Shown here: positions 22,418 to 34,420 of the stretch, piece by piece
How the letters are laid out: every line of letters begins with the position of its first letter
How positions within the stretch are numbered: the first letter of the stretch is position 1
Source of the DNA: Oenanthe sinensis
Taxonomy: Eukaryota > Streptophyta > Magnoliopsida > Apiales > Apiaceae
Length of the DNA stretch: 64,000 bases
Direction of reading: 5' to 3'
Assembly: GCA_028671895.1 (NCBI GenBank)
Contig: CM053809.1
Coordinates: 3,331,501 to 3,395,500 of the forward strand
Position numbers and translations under genes: made by a program
The notes under the pieces: generated by a model
The model's database searches: none
What the model saw: only the letters and a program-made list of their open reading frames with translations
What the model was told of the DNA's origin: nothing

Positions 22418-22959
22418 TGTGACCCCATCTATATAGTTCCTCAAAATTAGATTTTTAGAAACAATTTCCGAATTACCACAAATTGCTATAACCAGTCTCT
22501 GTTATTACACCAATCTTATAAAACTAGTATAACTTTGATAAAAAGTATACCAGCTACCAATAATGTTCTATACAAGATAATATTTATTACATATCAACTT
22601 ATAAATAATTCTTACACTAGATCTAGATACTCTTAACCAAATCCTCTTACAAATTCTTACAAATTGCCTTCTTCTACCGAACTATGCGGATAAGTCTCGT
22701 CAAACTACCTTTCACTGTACGGTTACAATTTGAAGTAATGCGATCCATCTGATCTAGCTATTGTATTTAGAAAATTTTAAAACAAAGCAAGAATGAGCTA
22801 CTATAGCCCAGCAATAATTCCAATCATAATAGCAGTTAAAATAATTTATGAAATTTTAACTCAATATAAAAGACAGTTTAAGAAACTAAAATTTATAATA
22901 CACGACAAGTTTGAAAAGTAAGCAATTCTAGATATTGCTAAGCACACCACAAAAGTTCT

Positions 22960-23220
22960 CAAGCTCTCGTCAACACTATCGATAACGTACCACGATGGCA
23001 TCAGTTACATGGTTACTATTCATTTAAGAATCACTAAGAAAGAAGTTCAAGATATCGCGAAAAGACCAGTAAAAGTTCAACAGTTCCCATTAACACTATT
23101 GGTAACTTAGCACCTTGGCTTTCGTTATAGTGTAAGAACTGTGAAAGTTTAACAATTCCCATTAACACTATTAGTAACTTAACAACTAGGCATTTATTAC
23201 AGTGTTAATGTGAAATCTCA
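22960..23220. repeat. degenerate tandem repeat in chromovirus LTR
   Basis: Three related segments contain AAAGTTC or AAAGTTT, then CAACACTAT or TAACACTAT, then GTAAC-like words: near 22965, 23080 and 23150. The last two share CCCATTAACACTATT almost exactly. Confidence 0.6.
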
Positions 23221-25537
23221 ATTGGGAAGAATGGACTTTCATTGTAGTAATTTATAGTGAAAATGTAGGTCGGTGATCAGTCACCCACAATTGCCTCTCC
23301 GAGGGACATCTCTGTTTTTCTACTCTTCTACTAGTAGTGGATGATCCATCAAAAGGCGTCACCCTGATCGCATTCGGGCCAAAGTATACTTGATGGCATA
23401 CCCGTCTGGCAGCTCTTACACTTCGTACACATAATGCGCTGTACAAGCACGTCAACTTTCACCAGTACTCCAGTCCGATTGAATAATTTGTTTGGAGGAA
23501 AATTGAATTCAGTCCAAAAGCACATCTCATTCTCTTCTCATATTTCAACACCAGATGATTGATTAACTCCCAGAATTATGAGGAAGTAATCATATATGCA
23601 CATATTGACTTATAGTCAAATAATCTCTTTTTGCTCAAATATTTCTCACACAAGAAGTTTTCAAAATCACACGATCAGGGAGTTGTTTTAAAATCACCAA
23701 AGTTCTCAGAATGATTGTTGGATAGCTAAATCATTTTCAGAAGATTTTAGATCCATTTTGAATAACTCTAAATAATTTCCTGAAGGTTAAGTAATTATTT
23801 GAATAATATTTAACCTCTCATTAAAAACATTTCAATAAATAAATAAACTTTAAATATTTAATGGATATTTAAGAGAAAAAAATTTAGTATTTGATAATAT
23901 CCAAAACATTTCCGAAGAAAAGTTCTCCAAAATCTGTTGACAAACTATCAGAAACTCACACACTAACTCCCGGTCAAAACCTCGAACACGAACTTTGCAA
24001 CTCAAATCTTAGAACACTCCTTATACTCTACATATACACACTCTAACTTTATAAGATTCAGAGTTGATAAGTAATCACAAGTAATGAATAGTAAATAACA
24101 CATACATATATATTATAAGAAAGTAAATTTCATAACACAACAGAACCTTTTTATGAACAATAATCGTCAAAAGGTAAAAAGGTTCGAAAACTTGCATGTG
24201 GTCCTTAGCAATGAAGCAGAAATTCTAATTAATTCTCATTCGATCACAATAGGTCCATATCTTCTCTCTTCACACGATGTTTCATTACTCTAACTTGATT
24301 ATGTCCTAGCGGAACAGAAACATATATCAGCTCAATCTTATACTTGAATCAAACACAATCCGACAATATATTTGGTTTATCAATTATACCTCATGACTTC
24401 CATTTAAAACTATTCCTCGATATTATCTCATATATAGATGGCCATATCCTTTAGCCATGCTACTCTATATTACACTTATATATTTTGTTTATTAAACTTA
24501 AGCGAATGTGTTTTCTACAGAAAATTGGGCATGACCTATTCGTAAAATGAAATATGACCGGTCTGAAAACACCTCAAATACAACTTCAAATCAATCCCAA
24601 AATATTCACAACAATCCACAATTCATTTAATACCCAACACTTTCTCCAACAACAATTCATCTATCATTTTCAACTATTTCCTCCTTGAAATCATAAGTTA
24701 AAATATTAACCACCAATTCAATTCATACCATATTTGGTACACAACTAGACAAGACCGAAACAAATAACTTTAATTCTTTGACCAACTTTAAATAAGGTTT
24801 TAACCCTTTCAAAATAACATCCCAAAATAGGGCAACAATTTCAGAAACATAAAACGCTATTGTGCACCCTTTACTCAAACATATTTAATAAATTAAAAAT
24901 TAATCATTTTCCTACCAAATGTGGCAGATATCTTCATGAATATCTAGTAAAGTTCCCATAAAAGTTTCACATCCATCCCAGAAATGTAGCTTAGGTAAAA
25001 ATGGGCAAACTTAAGCACATGATAAGATTATTCCTTAAGGTTTTTTACTTGTACCTACTTGACTCTAACAATTTTAATAAACCAGATTTTGATCCTTTTA
25101 ATCTAAAACCTTTTTCTGGATCATCCCAAATGACTCTAATATTTTTAAATAAAAGTTTCAGAGTTTATTAAGCCCCCTAGCTAGTCCAATCATAGCCTCA
25201 AAATTGGACGAAAACAGAATTTTCACTTTCTATGCTACCGTTACTAAATCATTCATAACTTTTGACTCGTAACTCCGAATGATGTGAACTTAACGTGTAA
25301 GAGATCTACAGACTATCTACAATCCAACCATTTCATCTATCTTCTCATACTAGAGGAAAATTTCTCCCAGAATTTCTGAAAAGCGGGCAGCAAAAATAAA
25401 ATGGATATGGTAATGTTTGTAAATTCATCATTTTCCATTTTTATTCTACACCAAAATCAACTTCAATCAATCCCAAACTCCTCATTCAACATTATACTAC
25501 ATAACACAACAATCTCAAATCATCCAACCAACTCAAG

Positions 25538-25542
25538 CTTAT
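25538..25542. repeat. target-site duplication of the Tat element, left (CTTAT)
   Basis: CTTAT directly before the left LTR; an identical copy follows the right LTR at 52430-52434. Confidence 0.93.
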
Positions 25543-26387
25543 TGTTATAGGGAGAAACTGGTATAACAGTAATTTGGAGGTTTGCTAGAATCACAGAGCA
25601 AAATATGATGATTTTGGTGATGAACTTGATGAAGAACGCGAAAAAAACAGGAGGAAAGTGATGGATTTTGGTAGCTGATCTTGTTGTTGATTCATTAGAA
25701 GGCCAGAGAAAATATTTGTTCTCTTACTGCCAACTGTCAATCTTTTTTCTTAACAAGAGGCCTACGTACCCATTATATAGGGGTTCAAGTCACACGTAGT
25801 TCTTGGAGGACAAGCTACCTATATGGGCTAGGTATTGGTCCGGTCCATCAGGCCCAAATCCTTAGACGTGCTGGGATTCGGCCCAAGTCTAGGCTAGGTA
25901 TTTGTCCTCAAATAGATATAAGAATGTTGAGATATTACCCCGGAGGGCCTTCTACAGTCTTCAGATTAACAAATAATACCAAGTTAGGTGAGCCTATGAG
26001 GCTAGGAGCTTTTCGGCTAGTTATGAGAAATCTGTGCTAAGTACTCCGGGCTAGCGAAGCGATCCAGGGGCGGTGAGTCTGGCCAAGCGAGCCGGGATGA
26101 GGGCCTCTCTACCAAGTCTATGCGACCTAAGAGGTGATGAGAAGCGAACTGGGCTGGGGGCCGGTTCTCATCTCTCTTTTTCTTCTTGAAGCTGAATGAG
26201 TCCAAGGCTGGTGGGCTAGCGATGCGACCTCACGCTAGGCCAAGGGCCTTAGAATATTTCACCATATTTAGCACAATGCGAGCTAGATTATGGGCTTTGA
26301 AGCCATGTGAGCCCAGATGCGAGGTGGGTCAGTCAATTTATGTCATTGTGTCTGTCTAGGACCCATGTCCAAATATTGGGTATAACA
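25543..26387 (-). repeat. 3' LTR of the Tat element
   Basis: 845 bp, TGTTATAGGG...GTATAACA on the plus strand. It is homologous to the 5' LTR but about 180 bp shorter: after CCCAAGTCT it jumps to CCTCAAATA with a short GGCTAGGTATT filler that also occurs about 60 bp upstream. A minus-strand TATA-like TATATAA lies at 25773-25779. Confidence 0.93.
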
Positions 26388-26398
26388 ACTACCCCCCG
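26388..26398 (-). other. polypurine tract of the Tat element
   Basis: ACTACCCCCCG on the plus strand, i.e. a G-rich tract on the element's strand directly before the TGTTATACCC start of the 3' LTR. Confidence 0.8.
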
Positions 26399-26864
26399 AT
26401 TCCTCCTTTCCATTAGCGATGCGAGGTGGAATCAGATAATAATTGATGTCAGAAATCTTCCATGCGAGGAGACCAGAAGAAGGCCTACGATAGTGGTGCG
26501 AAGCGATCTGCCAAACCTTTGTGGAGTTGGTAATGTCTTTTTGTGATGATCCATCCTGACAGCAATCTAGATATCAAACGGACCAAGCTGGCCACAGAAA
26601 ATCCTTTAATCATCAAGGCAATTGAAGGGGTTCTTCGTGCCAAAGCGAGCTAAAATATAGCCATTGAGGGTGAGGCTGCACATGTTTACGGTATGGTCGT
26701 ACACACTAGATCGAGATGGGTGGCCAAGATCGTGCCACGTGTTGCTTCAATTCTCTCTCCTCATTTGCCTATAAATATGTGAACTTTTCAATCATTTCCA
26801 AAATCAATTTCGAGAAATCTTGTCCGAGAGCTCAAGGATCAAACTGTGATTTTAGCTGATTTTC

Positions 26865-29796
26865 ATGCCCAGAATTCAAGTGCGAACTCGATTTATTCAT
26901 CCAGTCTCATCGGAATCTTCTAGCGAAGCTAGCTCTGATCAACTTTCCTCAAGCGATTTGAGCCTTCCTTCTCACAACAAAGGTAATGACCCGAACTTGT
27001 TATACTTTTCCTCGCTTCTCATAGCATGCATATGTAATATTTGTTTAAACATCCACGTACACGTTTTTCATGCGATGCGGCCCTCCTCCCCGAGTCACGT
27101 CGCGATCTTAGATCTAGGACTGGATCGTGTGTGATGTGAGGACACTTAGCCTTTTTTCCTTTTTTCCTTCTAAGAACACACACCTTAATATATTCACCAT
27201 CTGTTCCAGATGTTGAGTGCCTCGGGCACAAGCACCTATTCGCCTCTCAGTCATTTCCCCAAGGAATTGAGGGGTTCACGTGAATTCCAACGTGAACTGA
27301 ACAAGATATCGGACACGCACCGTCATCCACTCGTTCCAGGAACTGAAGTCAGCCCCGAGGTGGCTACCCTCATAGCTTGGATCGAGCAGTCAAGTTCGGA
27401 CTCGTTTGTCTTGAACATGGACCCGTTTTGGGCCATAGAAGATTCTGATCGGCACGAAGGCCTTGTAAAATGGAAGATAAAGAAACCAATAACCCTCATC
27501 GACCTCTCATTCTTGAATGCTGGGCCGAGCCCTCTAACAAAGGAAGCAGCCGAGGAGGAAATTGCTCGTTAGGTCGCGGAGCGAGCTGCTCAAGCTCAAA
27601 CCAGTGAGGAACCCCTTCACCCACAATAACCAATTTATGTCCATAGTTATTTGAGCTAGAGTGAGCTTGGGAGTGCGTACTATGAGCCCCGCGACCCGAA
27701 GGGCAAACCGGTTCGCACTGAGGTCAATCCTGACCTAAAAGATGAAGCGACTTCATATTGGGTCGAATCCTCAAACAGCGAGGATGATGACGCTGTGACC
27801 AGGTCGATCGACCTGAAGAAATATAAGTTTGTCCCCAAGGACTCCGATGGTGAAGCCTACATCCCACCTGACCAGCCCGAACTGGAGGGGCCAATTTATA
27901 TAGGCACGAAGCCTTTGGGTGAGGGTGCGGGCAGCTCTTCAACGAGGCCATCCTCTCCTCGGGTGCTCGCGGCTAGCGACTTGAGAACAAGCTTGACTTC
28001 AGAGTCATTAGCCGAAGCCGTTAATCAGTTTAGGCTAGAGGGCTTCATTGTCTTGCCTCGTCCTCATCAGAGGTGTTATAAACTCAACCACGAGGAGAAT
28101 GGGGGTCGTGTCCCGAGGATGGTCCTATCTACCTCGTTGCTGAAGGTCAGGATCACTTCGCCCCTGCATCCATTCATCTTGGACGTTTGCGAATACTTCC
28201 ACATCGCACCCGTTCAGGTTAACCCCAATCGTTAGCGATCTTCCGTTGCTCTGTATATCTTGTACAAGAAATAAAATTTCCCCGACCTTGATGCGAAGAC
28301 GCTCGGGTATTTTCTAAACCTCAAGTCTTCGGGGAAGAAGGAATTCAGATATTTATATCTCTCGGTCTGGCCCGAGTTCAACAGCAAGAATTTGTTGCAC
28401 GGGGCCCCGAGCAATGTGGGTCACTGGAATGAACCGTATTTCTACGTGTTAGACGTGACCAGGGTTTTTGTAGCTTTTAATTATAAACTAGGTGCGTATC
28501 CCCTCTTCGTTATTTTCTCCTTTAACTCTTTCTTTTAAAACCTCTTCGAGGCTGAGTATTTTTCCTGATTTTCTTCTAAGTTGCTTCTCCTCGCACACCA
28601 CTTTCTGGCGAGACCAAAAAGCGAGCCGATAGTCTACTACAGTTGCCCCTCGAGAGGAACATGAAGAAGCTGGTAACGACCTCAAACTTGGTTACCTATG
28701 GTTTCTTAAAGGACGGAGCCAGGATGACTCCATCAAAGGGAAAAGTTGTTGTGGGCTCGTCCAAGAAACATCCTGCGAAGCGAGCTCGGACTGAGTCCGG
28801 TACCTATAGATAACACATTTTTTTATTGTGTTCGCATCGCATTAATATGCATCATTCCTGTACTGCTTGTCATTTCATATTCTTGTAACTATTTTCTGAT
28901 TACTTCATCTCTCTTTTGCAGATATGTCCAAATCTAATGTGGCCCCTCCTCCTTTTACTCTCGAGGATGATGATGTGGTGGTCATAGGCTCGGCTCGTAA
29001 GCCACCACCCAAGGATCTGAAGCTCTCTGCTGGTAAACCTCCTCTTATAGAGCCGAAGAGGAAACATTTGGATGCTGAGGCTGGCAAGGTGGATCCCAAA
29101 CGAGCTCGGGTCGAGGTGACCAAGGGAACCACTGTTGCGACCACAACTACTCACGTTGCGGCCAACGCTTTTGTAAAGCTAGGCCACTCCAATGTCTCAG
29201 AAAGTGACCTTAACCAATGGGCCCAATCCTCTTTTGAGGAGAACAATGTTGGTCTCACTCGAGCCACTACTGAATTGTTCTATCGACAAGCGAGCCGTCA
29301 CAAGGAGGTGCGAGCTTTGGCCACACAGAACCAAACTTTAAACTCTAGGATTGAATTATTGGAAGCCGAAAAGAAAAAGCTGGCCTCGAAATATAAGAAA
29401 AAGCTGAAGCACGAGGTCGAGCCGCTAAAGAAGGACCTTGAAATGGAGCAGGGCAAGGTAAAGGATCTGATAAGGGATCGCGCCGGTGACAAAAAGGCTT
29501 ATGAGGAGAAGCTGGGCGAGCTGCAGATCCAGATCACTACCCAGGAGGCTGCGATCCTAATTTTTACTAATGAGAAGAGAGAAGCGGCCATAGAGGGCTC
29601 GGCTCCGGGACAGGACAAATTTATGAAGTCCTTTATGCGCAAGGTTCCTGACTTCGATTGGGGCTTGTTTGGCGAGGTGACTCGGGTATATGTAGAGCAG
29701 CTTCGCAAGAAAGTGGATGAGGAGGCGGCCCTACGAGCTGCCGAGCTCGAAGCCAAGCAAACTGAGGAGGAACAAATCGAGGATGAGGCTTCTTAA
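26865..29796 (+). pseudogene. antisense gene of the Tat element, four putative exons
   Basis: Transcribed opposite to gag-pol. Exons: 26865-26982, 27210-28491, 28581-28799, 28922-29796. All introns have GT-AG ends. Exons 2-3-4 each split a codon after its first base and join in frame; the exon 1-2 junction is out of phase by one base, probably an indel. Exon 2 (around 28020-28450) resembles the 'putative gypsy type transposon' domain (Pfam PF04195): LHPFILDVCEYFHIAPVQ, then KEFRYLYLSVWPEF. Exon 4 is a 290-residue open frame with a basic patch, a long coiled coil (about residues 120-215) and an acidic tail. Five in-frame stops lie in exon 2. Grande and related Tat elements are known to carry antisense ORFs; function unknown. 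Confidence 0.75.
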
Positions 29797-30880
29797 TCTT
29801 TGATATTCATTTGTAATCATTATCTTGAACAAGTACTTTGTGCTCGTTTACGAGCTGAATTCATTGGGTTGCGGGCACCGACTATTCCTCGCATTTGTAT
29901 TTATTTTAACTTTGTTTTAATGCTCTTGAATTTGTTCATCTCCTTTCTATTTGCGTCTTACTATTTATATATGCTTTTCTATCCTGTTTGCATCGCATAT
30001 CATATCTTCATGTTGCATATTTCCTTAGAACTTGAATAACTTTCTGGTCACTTTTGACAAACTGATTGTGATCTCGGTATACGAAGCTAGTAGTTTTTTA
30101 TTAGCTCGCATGTTTGTGGCCTCGCATGGGGACCCTATTCGTATGCCTTAGAAATGAGTGGCCTCGCTCCAATACTAGCCTGAGCTCGTTCAAAGGGGCC
30201 CGTGGTTGTGGCCTCGCATCATCCACTTCTATAGTGACGCGGGCCCCATATCGCATCACTCGGCTGGCAGTTAGGCCTCGCCTAGCCTTGCAATTTTTGG
30301 CCACACATTAACGTAGCTATTCCTTGCCTTTTCATGTTTGTAAAATGACTAACTGCTTCCAGGTCGCTACTCCTGAGCTCGCCTATTATTTGCCCATTTT
30401 GATTTGGCCTCGCATGAAGGGGCCTTATTTGAGTAACTTCTAACAGAAGTGGCCTTGCATGGGGGCCCGATTCATATGCCTTATAACCGAATGGCCTCGC
30501 ACCGATGCTGGCCTGAGCTCGTTCTAACGGGGCCCGTGGTTATGGCCTCACATCGCACACTTATGTGACGACGGGGAACCAAGTCACATCGCTTGGCTGG
30601 CCGTGAGGCCTCGCCTAGCTTCACAATTTTTGACCGCTCATTGTTATAGCTTGGCCCTAATTGCATGAACTTTCACGACTATTGATACACATCACACAAA
30701 ATTTGAAAGAAATCGTGTATATTTCTTAGATAATTTAAGAACATAGGGCCAATAGAGTCAGTACATCAGCTCAAAGAGGTGTTTATATAAGACTACTACC
30801 CCCCCCCCCCCCGAGGCTTAGGATGATTTATTCATATGAAGTCTTGAAATAAATAATGTTGCTAGTTACATGAGCAACTA
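29797..30880. other. non-coding spacer of the Tat element with a 333-bp repeat
   Basis: Between the antisense gene and the end of integrase. Two copies of an approximately 210-bp segment start at 30118 and 30451 (GGCCTCGCATGGGG and GGCCTTGCATGGGG) with a period of 333. They share GAGCTCGTTC, GGGGCCCGTGGTT and AGGCCTCGCCTAG. A run of 14 C residues (30799-30812) follows further right. No convincing ORF. Confidence 0.75.
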
Positions 30881-32175
30881 AGGCAAATACTTCATGAGAT
30901 GCTCCGCATTCCATGCTCGCAGAATGGGCTTGTCCTTCAGGTCGGTGAGGTGATAAGTTCCCTCCCAGAGAACAGTCTTGACCTTGTAGGGGACTTCTCA
31001 GTTGGCGTCGAAGACTCCATGTGCTTGAATCTTAGTGTTTGGAATGACCCAGCATAGGACGATCTCCAACTCGTATGGGACGGGCTTTCACTTTCCCATT
31101 GTAGTGTCTAGCTGTCCTATGATGGTATGATGCCAGACGGGCTTAAGAGTCTGCCCGAGTCTCTTCAATCATGTCGAGGTAGAGTCGGTGGTTGACCTCA
31201 TTATTATTGGGGTCAAAGTGATCCCGGTAGAATGATCCAGAGCCAACTTCCACAGCTACCATAGCTTTACATCCATATGATAAGGAGAAAGAGGTCTTAC
31301 CAGTAGTGCTCATCGGGGTAGTATTGTAGGACCAGAGGACCCTAGGGAGTTCTTCGGGCCAATTACCCTTTTTTCATCCAGCTTAGCTTTCAGAGTGTGC
31401 TTGATTATCTTGTTTACTTCTTCTGTCTAGCCATTTGATTGAGGGTGACAGACAGTTGAGAAATCCTTTTTGATTCCCAGGTTATCACAGAATTCTCGCA
31501 TCTCCTTAGAATTGAACTTCTTTCCATTATCAGAAATGAGCATATAGGGGATCCCAAACCTGCACACAATAGTCATGTACACAAAATCCTTAAGCTTCTT
31601 GGCGGTGATAGTGGCTAGGGGCTCAACCTTGGCCCACTTAGTGAAATAATCAACTGCTACCACGGCATACTTGACCCATCCCTTAGCTTTTGGGAGTTCT
31701 CCTATCAAATCAATCCCCCACATGGCGAAGGGCCATGGGCTCATCACAGAGGTGAGTGGAGCAGCGGGGATGTTGCTGAAGTTAGCATACCTCTGACACT
31801 TGTCGCAAGATATGGTGAATTCAAAGGCATCGTGCTTGAGAGTAGGCCAGTAGTAACCTTGGCGGAGGATCTTATGAGCTAGAGAACCATCCCCCATGTG
31901 ATTGCCACAAATACCTTCATGTACCTCTCGAAGTATGTAGTTACATTACATCCCATCAACACATCTGAGAAGTGGAATGTGAAGCCTCTCATGTAAAGGA
32001 TCCCATCATAGATAACATACCGTGCGACCTTGTACTTAATTCTCCTGGCTTTGTTTGTATTCTCAGGTAAAGAGCCCATTTTTATGTATTCCCAAATCGG
32101 GGTCATCCGGGTTGGGGCTGGAGCTTCAGCTTCAATTTTCATCAAATCAAATAATGAAGGTTTCTTCACATCCAC
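30881..32175 (-). pseudogene. pol: integrase of the Tat element
   Basis: The minus strand from 32175 leftwards gives the pre-integrase stretch (ARRIKYKVARYVIYDG), then after a frame change the zinc region (CDKCQRYAN). The core follows with MWGIDLIGELP, AVDYFTKW and LISDNGKKF, ending in PQSNG and a stop where Gln (CAG) is expected (31424-31426). The C-terminus can be followed in broken frames to RAWNAEHLMKYLP near 30885. No chromodomain is visible, as usual for Tat. Confidence 0.9.
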
Positions 32176-32433
32176 TTCTTCTGGAACACTGGGCCTTCTC
32201 TGAATTTCAAGGGGAATGACCCCTAACAGAGTGGCCTCACGCTGAGAGTCGAGTTTGGCTAGCGCATTTGCACGAGTATTTTGATCTCATGAGAGTTGTT
32301 TGATCTTGACTTCTTTAAAAAGTTTGATGAGCCACCGGAGCAATTGAGATACAGCTCAGTACGGGGACCCCTAGCTTGGAACCCCCCCCCCCTTTGATTT
32401 GGTAGACGACCAACATAGAGTCATTAAAAACAT

Positions 32434-32730
32434 TCAGATTTTCCACTGCATTTCCAAGGCTAGCTTGAGGCCAGCTATGAGGGCTTCATACTCAGCATCA
32501 TTGTTTGTGGCTTGAAAAGTGAAGTGGACAGTTGTGCTAAGTCTGTGTCCCTCGGGAGTGACGAGTTCTATACATGCCCCAGCTCCCACATTATTTACGG
32601 CTCCATCAATATATAAGGTCCACCAAGGAGCGATGTTCTTATTGATTTTTGCTTGCGTAGTGCTTGAGATCTCACCAAGGGATTGTGAGCTCTCCTCACT
32701 ATGGGGTGGAAATTCCATAATGAAGTCAGC
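32434..32730 (-). pseudogene. pol: second (archaeal-type) RNase H of the Tat element
   Basis: The minus-strand 94-residue open block contains WTLYIDGAVNNVGAGACIEL and NNDAEYEALIAGLKLALEM, the D..E..D pattern of the additional RNase H that characterises the Tat/Ogre group. A run of C residues near 32382 shortly downstream coincides with loss of frame. Confidence 0.88.
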
Positions 32731-33090
32731 GAGAGCCTTCCCCTTTATAGCACTACGGGGCTTGTAGGAAACATCGAACTGACCTAGCTCAACGGCCTAC
32801 TATAATAATCTGCCAGATGTTTCTGGCTTGTGGATCACCTGCCTTAGTGGATAGGCGGTTCTCACTTCAATCTTGTGGGCTTGAAAGTAAGGTCGGAGCT
32901 TTCTCGATGCCAGAATGAGAGCATAAACCAGTTTTTCCATGTCAGTGTACCGGGTCTCCACATCAAACATTCTCTTGCTCACATAGTACATGAGAGACTG
33001 AGTGTCCTCTTCTTCTCTAACCAGCGCAGCACTAACCGAGTAGTGTGAGACAGCAAGGTAGAGAATTAAAGTCTCCCCTGCTAGAGGCTT
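32731..33090 (-). pseudogene. pol: first RNase H of the Tat element
   Basis: The minus strand holds YYVSKRMFDVETRYTDMEKL and KLRPYFQAHKIEVRT, the usual Ty3/Gypsy RNase H wording, directly after RT. Stops separate it from the RT block. Confidence 0.85.
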
Positions 33091-33099
33091 GGATAGGAG

Positions 33100-34420
33100 A
33101 GGCGGGCTGCCTAGATGCTCCTTGATCTTTTGAAAGGCCCTTCACATTCAAGAGTCCACTCAAACTTATTCCCTATCCTCTTGATTGCCTTGAAGAACTC
33201 TTGGCATTTGTCAGATGATTTGGAGACAAAATGATTCAAAGCTACTATCCGACCAGTTAAGCTATGCACCTCCTTAACATTTCTGGGCGACCTCATTTAT
33301 ATTAGGGCTTTGATCTTGGCCGGGTTGGCTGCGATCCCTCGGTGATTAACAATGAAGCATAGGAATTTTCCGGATTCTACCCCAAAAACACATTTTTGGG
33401 GATTGAGCTTCATTCGGTACTTCCTCAAGATGTCAAACATCTCGGCTAAGTGGCCAACGTGATGCGCGACCTCCTTAGACTTAACCAGCATATCATCCAC
33501 ATACACTTCCATGGTTTTTCCAATTTGTTTCTCGAACATCATGTTGACCAGCCTCTGGTAGGTGGATCCAGTATTGAGTAAGCTGAAGGGCTTTCCAACA
33601 TAGCAATAGAGACCTCTATCAGTGATGAAGGCTGTGTGTTCCTGATCGGGCTCATACATGGGAATTTGATTGTATCCCGAATAAGCATCCATGAAGCTAA
33701 GTAGTGCGTGACCAGCAGTTGCATCCACTAGTTGATCAATTCTTGGTAGAGGGAAGTTATCTTTGGGGCAATGCTTGTTTAGATCAGTAAAGTCTATGCA
33801 AGTCCTTCATTTCCCATTTGGATTTTTTACGAGAACCGGATTGGCCAACCATGTGGGATAGAAAGCTTCCTTGATGATCCCGACATTGAGGAGCCGGTCC
33901 ACCTCTTCTTTGAGAGCTTCGGCTCTCTCTCCACTGACAGTGCGCCTTTTCTGTCTCACCCCTTTTTTACTTGGATCAATGTTGAGATGGTGACACATAA
34001 CTTTCTACGTGAGCGGGCATACGTGGATTAATATTCATCTCAAAATCCTTAGTCTTACTTGTTTCTCCTACTTCTTCAACAGAGAGCTCTTCCTTGCTTT
34101 GATTCTCCAATGTGTATCCCCCCGGTCCACTTGGGTTGACTAATCCTTCAGAAGTGACTGTGGTCTCGCGAGTGATTCCGTTGAGAAGATCTATCACTGT
34201 TGAGGTCTCCTTTCGAACACATTTCCCTTTACTGAGTCTTTTTGCTAACTGCTCTAGGTCTCCTCATCATCGCTAGCTTCTTCCACAATTCCTTCTATAA
34301 AAGTTTGAATTGGCTGGGAGGGTTCCATCATGAGTACCCCCGGTATCGGCTCTACCTGAACTCCCATGCTTTGTAAATAATCTTGTGGAAGCTCTTCGAT
34401 GGTGATGATGTTACACATAG
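33100..34420 (-). pseudogene. pol: reverse transcriptase and linker of the Tat element
   Basis: From right to left on the minus strand: an acidic linker (34254-34420 and 33976-34197), RT fingers (LNVGIIKEAFYPTWLANPV), then the palm with FMDAYSGYNQIPMYE, and intact YVDD at 33492-33503 inside EVYVDDMLVKSK. The thumb (LTGRIVALNHFVSKSSDK) ends near 33110. Several stops and at least one frame change break it. The reading frame of the linker continues right of the element D insertion, at 47348. Confidence 0.9.
34416..34420. repeat. target-site duplication of element D, left (CATAG)
   Basis: CATAG directly before the left LTR; identical CATAG at 47348-47352 after the right LTR. Confidence 0.95.

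Larger units (their letters stand above)
22418..25542 (-). repeat. chromovirus LTR, 3' half
   Basis: Non-coding. It begins with TG right after the broken Copia RNase H. The stretch contains a three-copy degenerate tandem repeat (22960-23220) and a conserved-looking block near 23260-23480 in GC-richer sequence. Together with 52430-53487 it makes an LTR of about 4.2 kb, in the range of Tekay/Del LTRs. The identification as LTR follows from position and style; the partner LTR lies outside the window, so it is inferred. Confidence 0.6.

Noticed and set aside
22418..25542. Possible host gene in the ORF-poor stretch left of the Tat element
   Set aside because: No frame longer than about 70 codons and no domain; position and repeats fit a Gypsy LTR.
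28900..29154. Minus-strand ORFs opposite exon 4 of the antisense gene
   Set aside because: The plus-strand frame is longer, has fitting splice sites and a coiled coil. The minus-strand frames show no Gypsy domain.
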